Origin: Pseudorhizobium xiangyangii
GTDB taxonomy: Bacteria > Pseudomonadota > Alphaproteobacteria > Rhizobiales > Rhizobiaceae
DNA length: 64,000 nt
NCBI RefSeq assembly: GCF_020531965.1
Contig: NZ_JAJAWH010000008.1
Location: 124,001-188,000 of the forward strand
Direction of reading: 5' to 3'
The notes under the pieces are model-generated. The model was not told where the DNA came from. It worked only from the letters and a program-made list of their open reading frames with translations, and ran no database searches. Made by a program: the position numbers and the translations under genes. Position 1 is the first letter of the stretch. The number at the start of each line of letters is the position of its first letter. Below are positions 44,092-54,823 of this stretch, in pieces.

Positions 44092-44997
44092 ATGGGCGTG
44101 GCCACTATCATTGACGGAAAACTGGCAGCGGCATCGGTCATCGAAGCGGTCGCCAGTGCCTCGCAGGACCTGGAGCAGGATGTCGGCGTAAAGCCGGGTC
44201 TCGCGGTTGTGATTGTCGGCAATGATCCTGCCAGCCACGCTTACGTCAATTCGAAAAGCAAGATGGCGAAGCAATGCGGCTTCAACTCCATACAGCACAG
44301 CCTGCCCGAGGAAACCACGCAGGAAGAACTCGAGTGTCTGGTCGCGGAGTTGAATGCCGATCCCGCAATTCACGGAATTCTCGTTCAGCTCCCGCTGCCG
44401 AAGCACTTCCAGTCTGAACCCGTGATCCAGTCCATCGCGCCGGAGAAGGACGTCGATGGACTGAACGTGGTGAATGCGGGCAAGCTGGCGACGGGCGATC
44501 TGGCGAGTGGTCTGATCTCATGCACGCCAGCAGGGGCTCTGCTCCTCATCAACAAGATCCATGGCACGGATCTGTCCGGCCTGAACGCCGTTGTCATAGG
44601 CCGGTCGAACCTGTTCGGGAAACCAATGGGGCTGCTTTTGCTATCCTCCAACGCCACTGTCACCATGGCGCATTCGCGCAGCAAGGATCTTGCCGCGATC
44701 TGCCGCCATGCGGATATTCTCGTTGCCGCGGTCGGGCGGCCGCACATGGTCAAGGCGGACTGGGTGAAGCCCGGTGCCACCGTCATCGATGTCGGCATCA
44801 ACCGCGTACCTGCGCCTGAAAAGGGCGAGGGCGGTACCAGGATCACCGGCGATGTTGACTATCGGGAATGCTCGGAAGTCGCCGGCGCGATCACGCCGGT
44901 CCCGGGCGGAGTGGGCCCGATGACCATCGCCATGCTGATGGCCAACACGGTCGTTGCCGCCTGCCGCACCTTCGGACGCCCGACGCCGAAGTTCTGA
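44092..44997 (+). CDS. folD: Methylenetetrahydrofolate dehydrogenase/cyclohydrolase FolD
   Basis: 301 residues from ATG 44092 with CGAAGGGA upstream; the open frame to 44017 is not used. Converts 5,10-methylene-THF to 10-formyl-THF in the cytoplasm with NADP. Substrate loop Y51-V-N-S-K55 with the catalytic Lys, [10 protein letters not shown], the [10 protein letters not shown] dinucleotide motif and the C-terminal [14 protein letters not shown] are all intact. A single-gene unit between the polysaccharide-like genes and the agl operon. Confidence 0.96.
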   Translation: MGVATIIDGKLAAASVIEAVASASQDLEQDVGVKPGLAVVIVGNDPASHAYVNSKSKMAKQCGFNSIQHSLPEETTQEELECLVAELNADPAIHGILVQLPLPKHFQSEPVIQSIAPEKDVDGLNVVNAGKLATGDLASGLISCTPAGALLLINKIHGTDLSGLNAVVIGRSNLFGKPMGLLLLSSNATVTMAHSRSKDLAAICRHADILVAAVGRPHMVKADWVKPGATVIDVGINRVPAPEKGEGGTRITGDVDYRECSEVAGAITPVPGGVGPMTIAMLMANTVVAACRTFGRPTPKF

Positions 44998-45212
44998 TAC
45001 GCCGCCCCGTTCCGGATAGCCGAATCCACCCAGCTTGATTGCGGGCATAGGATGTGCACGAATAGCGTGTGCTCCGGGTGCACTGCATCGACGACCCTTG
45101 ACTGTCGCGCGGTGAGGAACAGATCAGTAGGCATCGATATGTGCCGGGGTTTGTAATCATGCAGAAAATCCGACCGGCGCATGGGGAGTGGGATCCAAGG
45201 GAGGCTATCTAA
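44998..45212 (+). promoter_or_regulatory. agl operon promoter region
   Basis: 215 bases without a gene between folD and aglE; TTGACT occurs near 45098. No regulator gene lies here. GTGCAC appears twice (about 45055 and 45078), possible but unproven operator half sites. GGGAGG is the aglE ribosome site. Confidence 0.45.
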
Positions 45213-46574
45213 ATGAGCAGAGCATTCTGGATGGGGACGGCAATGGCCGCCCTGATCGCCGGTAGTGCAGGAGCGCAGGAACTGAAATTCGCGCCGGGCG
45301 AGGACGCGCGCTTCAACTGGCAAAGCTTCGAGGAATTCAAGGCCGCGCATGGTGACATCAAGGGGGAGAGCCTGACCTTGTTCGGTCCCTGGCGTGGCGA
45401 GGATGAAATCCTGTTCAATAGCGTCCTGGCCTATTTCAATGCCGCTACCGGGGTGGATGGCCGCTACTCGTCCTCCGAGAACTACGAGCAGCAGATCGTC
45501 ATCGACACGCAGGCAGGTTCTCCGCCGAACATTGCCATCATCCCGCAGCCGGGTCTTCTGGCCGACCTCGCGTCGAAGGGGTTCCTCACGCCACTCGGTG
45601 ACGAAACGGCCAACTGGTTGAAGGAAAACTATGGAGCCGGCGAAAGCTGGGTCGGATATGGCACCTACAAGGGCAAGGATGCCGCCGAGGCGTTTTATGC
45701 ATTCCCCTACAAGGCCGATGTGAAGTCGTTGGTCTGGTATGTGCCGGAAAACTTCGAGGAAGCGGGTTACGAAGTTCCCAAGACCATGGAAGACCTGATC
45801 AAGCTCAGCGACCAGATCGTCGAAGATGGCGGTGTGCCATGGTGCATCGGCCTCGGCTCGGGCGGTGCGACAGGCTGGCCGGCCACGGACTGGGTAGAAG
45901 ACATGATGTTGCGCACCCAGCCGGCAGAAACCTACGACAAGTGGGTGAGCAACGAGATCAAATTCGATGACCCGGCCGTTGTCGGCGCGATCGACGAATT
46001 CGGAAAATTCGCCAAAAACGAGAAGTATGTCAGCGGCGGCGTCGCGGCCGTCACCTCGACGGATTTTCGCGATAGCCCGAAGGGGCTCTTCGGCATTCCG
46101 CCGAAATGCTACCTCCACCATCAGGCGTCCTTCATTCCCTCATTCTTCCCGGAGGGTACCGAACTGGGTACGGATGCGGACTTCTTCTACATGCCCACCT
46201 ATGAAGCCAAGGCCGATTTGGGCACTCCGGTGCTCGGTGCGGGAACTCTCGTCGCCATCACCAAGGATTCCCCCGCCGCAAAGGCATTCGTCGAATTCCT
46301 GAAGACGCCGATTGCTCACGAGGTCTGGATGGCCCAGGCCGCGTTCCTGACACCTTACAAGGGGGTCAATGTCGAGGCTTATGCCAACGAACCGCTGAAG
46401 AAACAGGGAGAGATCCTCACGACCGCCACGACGTTCCGCTTTGACGCATCCGACCTCATGCCCGGCAAGATCGGTGCCGGTGCGTTCTGGACCGGCATGA
46501 TCGACTATGTCGTCGGAAAGGATGCAAACACGGTCGCTGCAGATATCCAGAAGGCCTGGGACGGCCTGAAGTAG
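45213..46574 (+). CDS. aglE: Alpha-glucoside ABC transporter, binding protein AglE
   Basis: 453 residues. Signal peptide to about residue 21 (LIAGSAGAQE), then a family-1 solute-binding protein with LTLFGPWRGEDEILFNSVLA, SPPNIAIIPQPGLLADLASK and ATGWPATDWVEDMMLRTQPA. Binds sucrose, maltose, trehalose-type alpha-glucosides in the periplasm (S. meliloti agl system). First gene of aglEFGAK; a hairpin follows its stop and probably protects its mRNA so that it is made in excess. Confidence 0.92.
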   Translation: MSRAFWMGTAMAALIAGSAGAQELKFAPGEDARFNWQSFEEFKAAHGDIKGESLTLFGPWRGEDEILFNSVLAYFNAATGVDGRYSSSENYEQQIVIDTQAGSPPNIAIIPQPGLLADLASKGFLTPLGDETANWLKENYGAGESWVGYGTYKGKDAAEAFYAFPYKADVKSLVWYVPENFEEAGYEVPKTMEDLIKLSDQIVEDGGVPWCIGLGSGGATGWPATDWVEDMMLRTQPAETYDKWVSNEIKFDDPAVVGAIDEFGKFAKNEKYVSGGVAAVTSTDFRDSPKGLFGIPPKCYLHHQASFIPSFFPEGTELGTDADFFYMPTYEAKADLGTPVLGAGTLVAITKDSPAAKAFVEFLKTPIAHEVWMAQAAFLTPYKGVNVEAYANEPLKKQGEILTTATTFRFDASDLMPGKIGAGAFWTGMIDYVVGKDANTVAADIQKAWDGLK

Positions 46575-46581
46575 GAACTGC

Positions 46582-46606
46582 GAGGCCGCGCTTCCGGCGC
46601 GGCCTC
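46582..46606 (+). promoter_or_regulatory. Intercistronic hairpin between aglE and aglF
   Basis: GAGGCCGCGC-ttccg-GCGCGGCCTC, a perfect 10-bp stem with no T-run, 7 bases after the aglE stop. This is the usual place for a stem that stabilises binding-protein mRNA or partly terminates before the permease genes. Confidence 0.7.
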
Positions 46607-46674
46607 AAGACCGGCAACGTCGCGGACGACGGCGGTTGGCCAAGCGCCAAGGCGTGGGTTTTGGAGGGGACATC

Positions 46675-47688
46675 ATGATATCCCAGATCGTGTCGGCCAT
46701 CGGCGTGGTGATCGCTGGTGTCTTTGCTTGCGCGCTGTACTACTGGCTTTCCGACAAGGTTCTGCAGGTCGTGTTCCCGGTTTCGGATCGCAATCTGCAG
46801 CTTGCTTCCCGCAACCTCAATCGCAGAAACGTTGTCCGGCCCTGGCTGTTCATGGGACCGGCCCTGTTCCTCCTGGCCGTCTATCTCATCTATCCCGTGA
46901 TCGCGACGATCATCCTGTCTTTCCACGATCGTTCGGGCGGCAACTTCGTCGGTCTCGCGAACTATCGATGGGCCATCAACGATGCCGCGTTTCGCCAGTC
47001 CATCTTCAACAACATCCTCTGGCTGGCGGTTGTGCCGGCGGCATGCACGTTCCTCGGCCTCGTCATTGCCGTCCTGACGGACCGCATCTGGTGGGGCAAT
47101 ATCGCCAAGAGCCTGGTCTTCATGCCCATGGCGATTTCCTTCGTCGGTGCATCGGTCATCTGGAAGTTCATCTACGAGTACCGCGGCGGCGACGAGACAC
47201 AGATCGGCCTGCTGAACGCAATCGTCCAGTTCATCGGCGGCGACCCGCAGGTCTGGATCGCCTTGCCGTTCTGGAACAACCTGTTTCTGATGGTCATCCT
47301 GATCTGGATCCAGACAGGTTTCGCCATGGTCATCCTGTCGGCCGCTCTTCGCGGCATTCCGGAGGAGACGATCGAGGCTGCCGTCATCGACGGCGCCAAC
47401 GGCTGGCAGATCTTCTGGAAGATCATGGTGCCGCAGATCTGGGGCACGATCGCCGTCGTCTGGACGACCATCACCATTCTTGTCCTCAAGGTTTTCGATA
47501 TCGTGCTGACCATGACCAACGGCCAGTGGAGCACCATGGTCCTCGCCAATCTGATGTTCGACTGGATGTTCCGCGGCGGCGGCGACAGCGGTCGAAGCGC
47601 CGTCATAGCGCTGGTCATCATGGCGGCGGTTACGCCCATCATGGTCTGGAATATCCGGCAGGCGAACCGCGAGATGGGAGGGCACTGA
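46675..47688 (+). CDS. aglF: Alpha-glucoside ABC transporter permease AglF
   Basis: 337 residues from ATG 46675, with GGAGGGGA 5 bases upstream; the open frame back to TTG 46636 is not needed. Six or more membrane helices (an extra N-terminal one, MISQIVSAIGVVIAGVFACA). The EAA loop that contacts the ATPase is IPEETIEAAVIDGANGWQIF. Forms the channel with AglG. aglG starts 1 base after its stop. Confidence 0.93.
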   Translation: MISQIVSAIGVVIAGVFACALYYWLSDKVLQVVFPVSDRNLQLASRNLNRRNVVRPWLFMGPALFLLAVYLIYPVIATIILSFHDRSGGNFVGLANYRWAINDAAFRQSIFNNILWLAVVPAACTFLGLVIAVLTDRIWWGNIAKSLVFMPMAISFVGASVIWKFIYEYRGGDETQIGLLNAIVQFIGGDPQVWIALPFWNNLFLMVILIWIQTGFAMVILSAALRGIPEETIEAAVIDGANGWQIFWKIMVPQIWGTIAVVWTTITILVLKVFDIVLTMTNGQWSTMVLANLMFDWMFRGGGDSGRSAVIALVIMAAVTPIMVWNIRQANREMGGH

Positions 47689-47689
47689 C

Positions 47690-48853
47690 ATGACATCGAT
47701 AGCAGTGCGCATCCGGCGTGTCGGGCTCCCCCGGCTGCTCGTCCACCTCTCCGTTCTCGTGATCGTCGTCATCTGGCTTATCCCCACCCTCGGTATCCTC
47801 GTCACCTCCATCCGCGACAAGGACCAGATCACGACCGCCGGCTGGTGGACCGCGTTCACGAGCTCGACCCAGACCGAAGCGGCGAGACTGGCGGAGCCCT
47901 CGACCGCCCGCCAGGAAGGGTCCAGCCACGTCATCTCCGGCTCTGTCTTTGAAGGTGATGCGGGCGGTACGGTCAGGTATTTCGGCACAAGAGTTGCCGA
48001 CCCCGACGAATTCCCGGCGGGGCAGACGGCCGATCTCGGCGATGGCGAGACGCTCGTGGTCAATGAGGATGGCTCCTACATCCACTCCAGCAGCGTCCCG
48101 TTCGACGGCGAGCGAGGTCGGCGCGTCTATCTTGCGGTCGCGACACCCCCGGTGTTCACGCTCGATAACTACCGGACGGTCCTGACGTCACAGGGCATTG
48201 GCCAGGCCTTCGTCAATTCCCTGACGGTGGCCGTTCCGGCAACCATCATCCCGATCCTGATCGCAGCCTTCGCGGCATACGCGCTTTCGTGGATGGCATT
48301 CCCGGGGCGGGCGTTGTTGATCGCTCTCGTCGTCGGGCTGATCGTGGTGCCTCTGCAGATGTCGCTCATACCGCTTCTGCGCATGTACAACGATATCGGC
48401 TCCCTGCTGGGCGTGTCGTCACGCAGCTATGTGGGGATCTGGCTTGCTCACGCCGCCTTCGGCATGCCGCTCGCAATCTACCTGCTGCGCAACTATATCG
48501 CCGGTCTGCCGAAGGAGATCATCGAATCTGCCCGGGTCGATGGAGCAAGCGACTTCGAGATTTTCATGAAGATCGTCCTGCCGCTTTCCTTCCCCGCACT
48601 GGCGTCCTTCGCGATCTTCCAGTTCCTCTGGACGTGGAACGACCTCCTGGTCGCGATGGTCTTCCTGGGAACGGGTCGGGACCAGCTGGTGTTGACGGGT
48701 GCCCTGAACGCACTTCTGGGATCCCAGGGCGGCAAGTGGGAGATCCTTACGGCATCGGCCTTCATCACGATCATTGTACCGCTTCTGGTCTTCTTCGCCC
48801 TTCAGAGATATCTGGTTCGCGGCCTTCTGGCAGGCTCGGTCAAGGGCGGCTGA
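47690..48853 (+). CDS. aglG: Alpha-glucoside ABC transporter permease AglG
   Basis: 387 residues, about 100 longer than MalG-type permeases. After the first helix (LVHLSVLVIVVIWLIPTLGI) there is a periplasmic insertion at about 45-160 (STQTEAARLAEPSTARQEGS, VVNEDGSYIHSSSVPFDGER) before the regular core. The EAA loop is LPKEIIESARVDGASDFEIF. The insertion is in frame, with no sign of a frameshift. I recall AglG proteins as longer than MalG, so this is likely a subfamily feature. Confidence 0.92.
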   Translation: MTSIAVRIRRVGLPRLLVHLSVLVIVVIWLIPTLGILVTSIRDKDQITTAGWWTAFTSSTQTEAARLAEPSTARQEGSSHVISGSVFEGDAGGTVRYFGTRVADPDEFPAGQTADLGDGETLVVNEDGSYIHSSSVPFDGERGRRVYLAVATPPVFTLDNYRTVLTSQGIGQAFVNSLTVAVPATIIPILIAAFAAYALSWMAFPGRALLIALVVGLIVVPLQMSLIPLLRMYNDIGSLLGVSSRSYVGIWLAHAAFGMPLAIYLLRNYIAGLPKEIIESARVDGASDFEIFMKIVLPLSFPALASFAIFQFLWTWNDLLVAMVFLGTGRDQLVLTGALNALLGSQGGKWEILTASAFITIIVPLLVFFALQRYLVRGLLAGSVKGG

Positions 48854-48884
48854 GCTTCCTCATCACACGTTTACGGGACATTGA

Positions 48885-50540
48885 ATGACCATTCTCGCAG
48901 GAACGCCGGCGGCACCGGACAAGGACTGGTGGCGCGGCGCCGTCATCTACCAGATCTATCCTCGCTCCTTCCAGGATTCCAACGGTGACGGGATCGGCGA
49001 CATCAAGGGTATCACCGCCCGGCTGCCGCATATCTCGGCGCTCGGGGCGGACGCCATCTGGATCTCGCCATTCTTCCCCTCGCCAATGAAGGATTTTGGC
49101 TACGACGTATCGAACTACACGGAAGTCGATCCGATGTTCGGGACGTTGTCGGATTTCGATGGCCTGATCCACGAGGCGCATCGGCTTGGCCTCAAGGTGA
49201 TGATCGACCTGGTCATGTCGCATAGCTCTGACCAGCATGCCTGGTTCATCGAGAGCCGGTCGAGCCGCGTCAACCCCAAGGCCGACTGGTATGTCTGGTC
49301 GGACGCAAAGCCGGATGGAACGCCGCCAAACAACTGGATGTCGATCTTCGGCGGGTCCGCCTGGCATTGGGACCCGACGCGCATGCAATACTACATGCAC
49401 AACTTCCTGACCTCGCAACCGGATCTCAACCTCCATAATCCCGAGGTCCAGGACGCGCTGCTCGACATGACGCGCTTCTGGCTGAAGCGTGGCGTGGACG
49501 GCTTCCGGTTGGACACGATCAACTTCTACTTCCATGACAAGGAGTTGCGGGACAACCCGGCGCTCGATCCGTCGAGGCGCAATGCGTCCACCGCGCCGGC
49601 CGTGAACCCCTACAATTTCCAGGAGCACCTCTACGACAAGAACCGGCCGGAAAACCTGGCATTCCTTCAGCGCTTCCGCGCGGTGCTGGACGAGTTCCCG
49701 GCCATCGCGGCCGTCGGTGAAGTGGGAGACAGCCAGCGCGGGCTGGAGATCGTCGGAGAATACACGTCCGGCGGCGACAAGATGCACATGTGCTATGCCT
49801 TCGAGTTTCTGGCGCCGGATGTCCTGTCTCCCGATCGGGTTTCGGAGGTCCAGGCGGCATTTTCGGCAGCCGCACCCGAAGGCTGGGCATGCTGGGCGTT
49901 CTCCAATCACGACGTCGTCCGTCATGCGAGCCGCTGGGGCGCCGATGTGATGGATCGCGAGACCTATGTGAAAATGCTCTCTGCGGTCCTCATGACCCAA
50001 CGGGGCTCCATCTGCATCTATCAGGGCGAGGAGCTGGGGCTGACGGAGGCGGATATTGCCTTCACCGACCTGCAGGATCCGTACGGCATCCAGTTCTGGC
50101 CGGAGTTCAAGGGTCGCGATGGGTGCAGGACACCGATGGTCTGGGATGCGCAGGCCCTGCAGGCGGGCTTTTCCACGGCCGACAAGCCCTGGCTGCCGAT
50201 CCCTGTCGAGCATCAACTGCGGGCGGTGAGCGCCCAGTATGGCGATCCGGAATCCGTGCTGGAGCAATATCGCCGTTTCCTCGCGTTCCGAAAGCAGCAT
50301 CCGGCGCTTGCAAAGGGCGACATGGAGCTCTTGCCGTCCCAGGGGCCGATCCTGCGCTACGAGCGGCGCCACGGTAACGAGGTGGTGCTGTGCGTCTTCA
50401 ACATGAGCCCCGAACCGGCGGAGGCGGAGGCGCCGCTCGGGAACTGGGACGTTCTCGAAGGACATGGGTTTGAAAGCGCCGTCGAAGACAATCGGATAAA
50501 CTTGCCCGCATGGGGGGCATTCTTCGCCCGCAGGGCCTAA
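48885..50540 (+). CDS. aglA: Alpha-glucosidase AglA (GH13)
   Basis: 551 residues, cytoplasmic (no signal peptide). GH13 core: WWRGAVIYQIYPRSFQDSNG, then GFRL-D210 (nucleophile), VG-E279 (acid/base) and SNH-D343 (third carboxylate). Hydrolyses the imported alpha-glucosides to glucose and the second sugar. It sits inside the transport operon between aglG and aglK, so uptake and cleavage are made together. Start ATG 48885, ACGGGA upstream. Confidence 0.95.
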   Translation: MTILAGTPAAPDKDWWRGAVIYQIYPRSFQDSNGDGIGDIKGITARLPHISALGADAIWISPFFPSPMKDFGYDVSNYTEVDPMFGTLSDFDGLIHEAHRLGLKVMIDLVMSHSSDQHAWFIESRSSRVNPKADWYVWSDAKPDGTPPNNWMSIFGGSAWHWDPTRMQYYMHNFLTSQPDLNLHNPEVQDALLDMTRFWLKRGVDGFRLDTINFYFHDKELRDNPALDPSRRNASTAPAVNPYNFQEHLYDKNRPENLAFLQRFRAVLDEFPAIAAVGEVGDSQRGLEIVGEYTSGGDKMHMCYAFEFLAPDVLSPDRVSEVQAAFSAAAPEGWACWAFSNHDVVRHASRWGADVMDRETYVKMLSAVLMTQRGSICIYQGEELGLTEADIAFTDLQDPYGIQFWPEFKGRDGCRTPMVWDAQALQAGFSTADKPWLPIPVEHQLRAVSAQYGDPESVLEQYRRFLAFRKQHPALAKGDMELLPSQGPILRYERRHGNEVVLCVFNMSPEPAEAEAPLGNWDVLEGHGFESAVEDNRINLPAWGAFFARRA

Positions 50541-50555
50541 AGAGAAGGAAGCGAA

Positions 50556-51644
<1,089 letters not shown>

Positions 51645-51739
51645 TTGTTAATTTCTGTGCAACCATAAGGATATGATGTGCCGCCGAAGGCCGATCCTGC
51701 CCATGTCCAAACACTCTCTATTAAGCTTCCGGGGCTAGC

Positions 51740-51760
51740 CTCCTTCCCAGCAAAAAGGAG
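51740..51760 (+). promoter_or_regulatory. Hairpin sequestering the ribosome site of the PilZ-like gene
   Basis: CTCCTT (51740-51745) pairs perfectly with AAGGAG (51755-51760), 9-nt loop. AAGGAG is the Shine-Dalgarno for GTG 51770. If the true start is ATG 51824 the hairpin would not mask its site. Confidence 0.45.
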
Positions 51761-51769
51761 AAAAAGACT

Positions 51770-52180
51770 GTGGTGGCGGCGAAGCGGAGCGGTGAGCATT
51801 TTCTGAACAAGGAAGAGTCTTTCATGTACGACCGCGAAACGCGGTATCGAATGGAAGACACCATGAATACCGCTCGCATCGAGTACACGGAAAAAGGCGT
51901 ACTCAACATGGCGGCCCGCCGCTGCGAAGTGGTTGGCATTTCGCTGAGCGGCGCAGTTCTGGCAATTCTGACCCAGTACGATCTCCCGCAGCAGTTCTAT
52001 CTCGATCTTCCGGATGCGCGGATTTCCAAGATCGGCTGCGTCCTCATGAAGACCTTCGTCAACAACACGGTCGAGGTGCGCTTCCTGCGGCTCCTGACAC
52101 AAAAGGAGCTCGACCGGATTTTCGTTTACAGCACGCATCCGGCCCATCGCGAAAAGACGCTCGATATCCGGTCCTGGTAA
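51770..52180 (+). CDS. PilZ-like domain protein
   Basis: 136 residues from GTG 51770 (AAGGAG 9 bases upstream); ATG 51824 with AAGGAAG before it gives a 118-residue alternative. The C-terminal about 85 residues have a PilZ pattern: AARRCEVVGISLSGAVLAIL (R-R-C then G-I-S-x-S-G for the usual D-x-S-x-x-G), LPQQFYLDLPD, IGCVLMKTFVNNTVEVRFLR. The two arginines expected to bind c-di-GMP are only partly recognisable. A link to motility or polysaccharide control is plausible but not shown. Convergent with edd. Confidence 0.6.
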   Translation: MVAAKRSGEHFLNKEESFMYDRETRYRMEDTMNTARIEYTEKGVLNMAARRCEVVGISLSGAVLAILTQYDLPQQFYLDLPDARISKIGCVLMKTFVNNTVEVRFLRLLTQKELDRIFVYSTHPAHREKTLDIRSW

Positions 52181-52186
52181 CGCGGG

Positions 52187-52211
52187 GGAAGGGTGCCTCC
52201 AGCGCCCTTCC
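52187..52211. terminator. Bidirectional hairpin between the PilZ-like gene and edd
   Basis: GGAAGGGTGC-ctcca-GCGCCCTTCC, 10 pairs with one G-U, in the 39 bases between two convergent genes. No T-run on either side. Confidence 0.55.
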
Positions 52212-52219
52212 TGACCTAT

Positions 52220-54037
52220 TCAGGCGAACACGCTTGCACCGTTATCTGCGGTTCCGGTGTTGCGTCTGAAGACCGCGAACAGATCGCGTCCCATGCCGAA
52301 CTCGTTTTCGTCGAGATTTGTGGTCGCGGGCTGGCGGGCAGCGAACTCCGCGGCATCCACGAGCACTTCCAGCGTCCCCGCCACGGCATCCAGCCGAACG
52401 ATATCGCCATCCTGGATGCGTGAGATCGGGCCGCCGTCGCAGGCCTCAGGTGTAATGTGGATAGCCGCCGGCACCTTGCCGGAGGCGCCCGACATCCGCC
52501 CGTCGGTCACCAGCGCCACCTTGTAGCCGCGGTCCTGCAGGACGCCGAGCGGCGGTGTCAGACGATGAAGCTCCGGCATGCCGTTTGCCTTCGGCCCCTG
52601 GAAGCGGACGACCGCCACGAAATCCTTGTTCAGATGGCCGTCCTTGAACGCGTCCTGCAAGGTCTGCTGGTCATGGAAAACGATTGCCGGTGCTTCGATG
52701 ATGTGGCGCTCGGGCTTCACGGCAGAGATCTTGATCACCGCCTTGCCGAGGTTGCCGGTCAGCATCTTCAGTCCACCGGTTGGCTGGAACGGCGTCTCGA
52801 TCCGGGCCAGAACCTTGGCGTCGCCGCTTTCCTCTCCCGCCGGTTCCCGGACGACGCCGCCCTTTTCATCGAGTTTGGCCTCCACGGTATAGGCGCCGAG
52901 GCCATGGCCGAACACGGTACGCACGTCGTCGTGCAGCATGCCTGTCTTCAACAGCTGCTTGATCAGGAAGCCCATGCCACCGGCGGCATGGAAGTGGTTT
53001 ACGTCCGCCAGGCCATTCGGGTAGACGCGCGCCAGGAGCGGCACGACGTCCGAAAGCTCGGAGATGTCCTGCCAGGTCAGATGAATGCCGGCTGCCCGGG
53101 CCATCGCCACGAGGTGAAGCGTGTGGTTGGTTGACCCGCCTGTGGCGTGAAGGCCGACGACGCCGTTGACGATCGACCGTTCGTCGATCATTTCGCCCGC
53201 CGGCGTGAACTCATTGCCGAGCGCCGTGATGCCAAGCGCCCGCTTGGTCGCTTCCCTTGTCAGGGCTTCGCGAAGCGGCGTGCCGGGATTGATGAAAGAA
53301 GCGCCGGGCATGTGGAAGCCCATGATCTCCATCAGCATCTGGTTGGAATTGGCCGTGCCGTAGAAGGTACAGGTGCCGGGGCCGTGATAGGATTTCGATT
53401 CTGCCTCGAGCAGTTCGGCGCGCCCGACCTTGCCCTCTGCATAGAGCTGGCGGATGCGCGACTTCTCGTCGTTGGGCAGTCCCGTGGTCATCGGCCCGGC
53501 GGGGATGAAGATTGCCGGCAGGTGCCCGAAGCTGAGCGCTGCGATGACGAGGCCGGGTACGATCTTGTCGCAGACGCCGAGGAAGACCGCGGCGTCGAAC
53601 ATGTTGTGTGACAAGCCGATGCCTGCCGCCATGGCGATTGCATCGCGGGAGAAGAGCGACAGCTCCATGCCCGGTTGCCCTTGCGTGACGCCATCGCACA
53701 TAGCCGGTACGCCACCTGCAACCTGCGCGATGCCGCCGGCATCCCGTGCCGCCTCGCGGATGATCGCCGGAAAGGTCTCGTAAGGCTGATGAGCCGAGAG
53801 CATGTCGTTATAGGCGGTGATGATGCCGAGGTTCGGGATGACGTCTCCCGCTAGCGCGTCCTTGTCGGCGGGGGAACAGACCGCAAAACCGTGGGCCAGG
53901 TTACCGCAGGAAAGAACGGAGCGATGGGGACCGCGCGAGGCCGCACCACGGACCCGCTCCAGATAGCGCTCGCGGTGTGGCCTGGAACGCTCCACGATCC
54001 GGGCTGTGATTGCTTCGATGCTTGAATGAGCAGCCAT
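52220..54037 (-). CDS. edd: 6-phosphogluconate dehydratase Edd
   Basis: 605 residues from ATG 54037 ([20 protein letters not shown]), with AAGGA 7 bases upstream; ATG 54043 is also possible. Converts 6-phosphogluconate to KDPG, the first committed Entner-Doudoroff step, with a 4Fe-4S cluster. Family segments [52 protein letters not shown] and [20 protein letters not shown] are intact. Third gene of zwf-pgl-edd. eda is not in the window. Confidence 0.95.
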   Translation of the reverse strand: MAAHSSIEAITARIVERSRPHRERYLERVRGAASRGPHRSVLSCGNLAHGFAVCSPADKDALAGDVIPNLGIITAYNDMLSAHQPYETFPAIIREAARDAGGIAQVAGGVPAMCDGVTQGQPGMELSLFSRDAIAMAAGIGLSHNMFDAAVFLGVCDKIVPGLVIAALSFGHLPAIFIPAGPMTTGLPNDEKSRIRQLYAEGKVGRAELLEAESKSYHGPGTCTFYGTANSNQMLMEIMGFHMPGASFINPGTPLREALTREATKRALGITALGNEFTPAGEMIDERSIVNGVVGLHATGGSTNHTLHLVAMARAAGIHLTWQDISELSDVVPLLARVYPNGLADVNHFHAAGGMGFLIKQLLKTGMLHDDVRTVFGHGLGAYTVEAKLDEKGGVVREPAGEESGDAKVLARIETPFQPTGGLKMLTGNLGKAVIKISAVKPERHIIEAPAIVFHDQQTLQDAFKDGHLNKDFVAVVRFQGPKANGMPELHRLTPPLGVLQDRGYKVALVTDGRMSGASGKVPAAIHITPEACDGGPISRIQDGDIVRLDAVAGTLEVLVDAAEFAARQPATTNLDENEFGMGRDLFAVFRRNTGTADNGASVFA

Positions 54038-54120
54038 GGCCATGTCCTTGGGTTCGGGAGCAGGCCGGGTGGGAGCGGCACATGCCGCCGGAGTGCTCCG
54101 CATGATATCCATCGGGCGCG

Positions 54121-54819
54121 TCAGGGCGCCCAGTAAATCTCCACGGGCGATACCGCCCGGTTGAGGACGGCGCGGATCGGCATCTCGGTCTCGTCGATGC
54201 CGTTCTGTGCCTGTTCGAGCACCGTCTTCTTCGCTTCCCCCTCGATGTGCAGGACCAGCAGCCCCGCGTCTGTCAGGCTGGAGAAAGAGAACGTAAGGCG
54301 TGGTTCCTCGGCGCCGCCGGCTTCCATGGTCATCACGCAGCGCGGCGTGTCGGCGTCGAGTGCCTGGGCCAGATTGTTGCCGTGCGGAAAGAACGAGGCG
54401 GTATGCCCGTCGCCGCCCATTCCGAGAATGGCGACGTCGAACGGCTGGCCGATCGCCGCCGTTGCCTTAGTCGCTGCCGCTGCGGAATCCTCGACCGTGG
54501 GACAGTCGTGATAGAGCGGAACGAACTGTGCGGCAGAAGCCTTGTCCTGCAACAGATAGTCACTGACCAGAAGGTGGTTTGAACGAGGATTGTCAGCGGT
54601 CACGAAGCGCTCATCGACCAGCGTGACCGAGACCTTGCCCCAGTCGATATCCCGCGTCGAAAGAGCCTGGAAGAACTTCTTCGGCGTGGACCCGCCCGAA
54701 ACAGCCAGACTTGCACGGCCTCGTTGCTCGATCGCAGCGGCAAGACGATGCGCAACCTGGTCCGCCAGCTTTTCAGCCAATACGGAACCGTCGGCAAATT
54801 CGTGGATGTGCGTTTCCAT
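54121..54819 (-). CDS. pgl: 6-phosphogluconolactonase Pgl
   Basis: 232 residues from ATG 54819 ([20 protein letters not shown]), with GAAGG 7 bases upstream; ATG 54834 would add five residues and overlap zwf. Hydrolyses 6-phosphogluconolactone. The motifs [25 protein letters not shown] and [18 protein letters not shown] are the expected active-site loops. It lies between zwf and edd with an 83-base gap to edd. Confidence 0.93.
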   Translation of the reverse strand: METHIHEFADGSVLAEKLADQVAHRLAAAIEQRGRASLAVSGGSTPKKFFQALSTRDIDWGKVSVTLVDERFVTADNPRSNHLLVSDYLLQDKASAAQFVPLYHDCPTVEDSAAAATKATAAIGQPFDVAILGMGGDGHTASFFPHGNNLAQALDADTPRCVMTMEAGGAEEPRLTFSFSSLTDAGLLVLHIEGEAKKTVLEQAQNGIDETEMPIRAVLNRAVSPVEIYWAP

Positions 54820-54823
54820 CGCG

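Noticed and set aside
46456-48063. 535-codon minus-strand open frame
   Set aside because: Shadow of aglE end, aglF and aglG; repetitive D/H/Q/R-rich translation with no family features.
47800-48180. Frameshift or foreign insertion in aglG
   Set aside because: The extra 100 codons are in frame with normal composition, and the AglG subfamily is known to be longer.
52457-53134. 225-codon plus-strand open frame inside edd
   Set aside because: Antisense shadow of edd, which has all family motifs.
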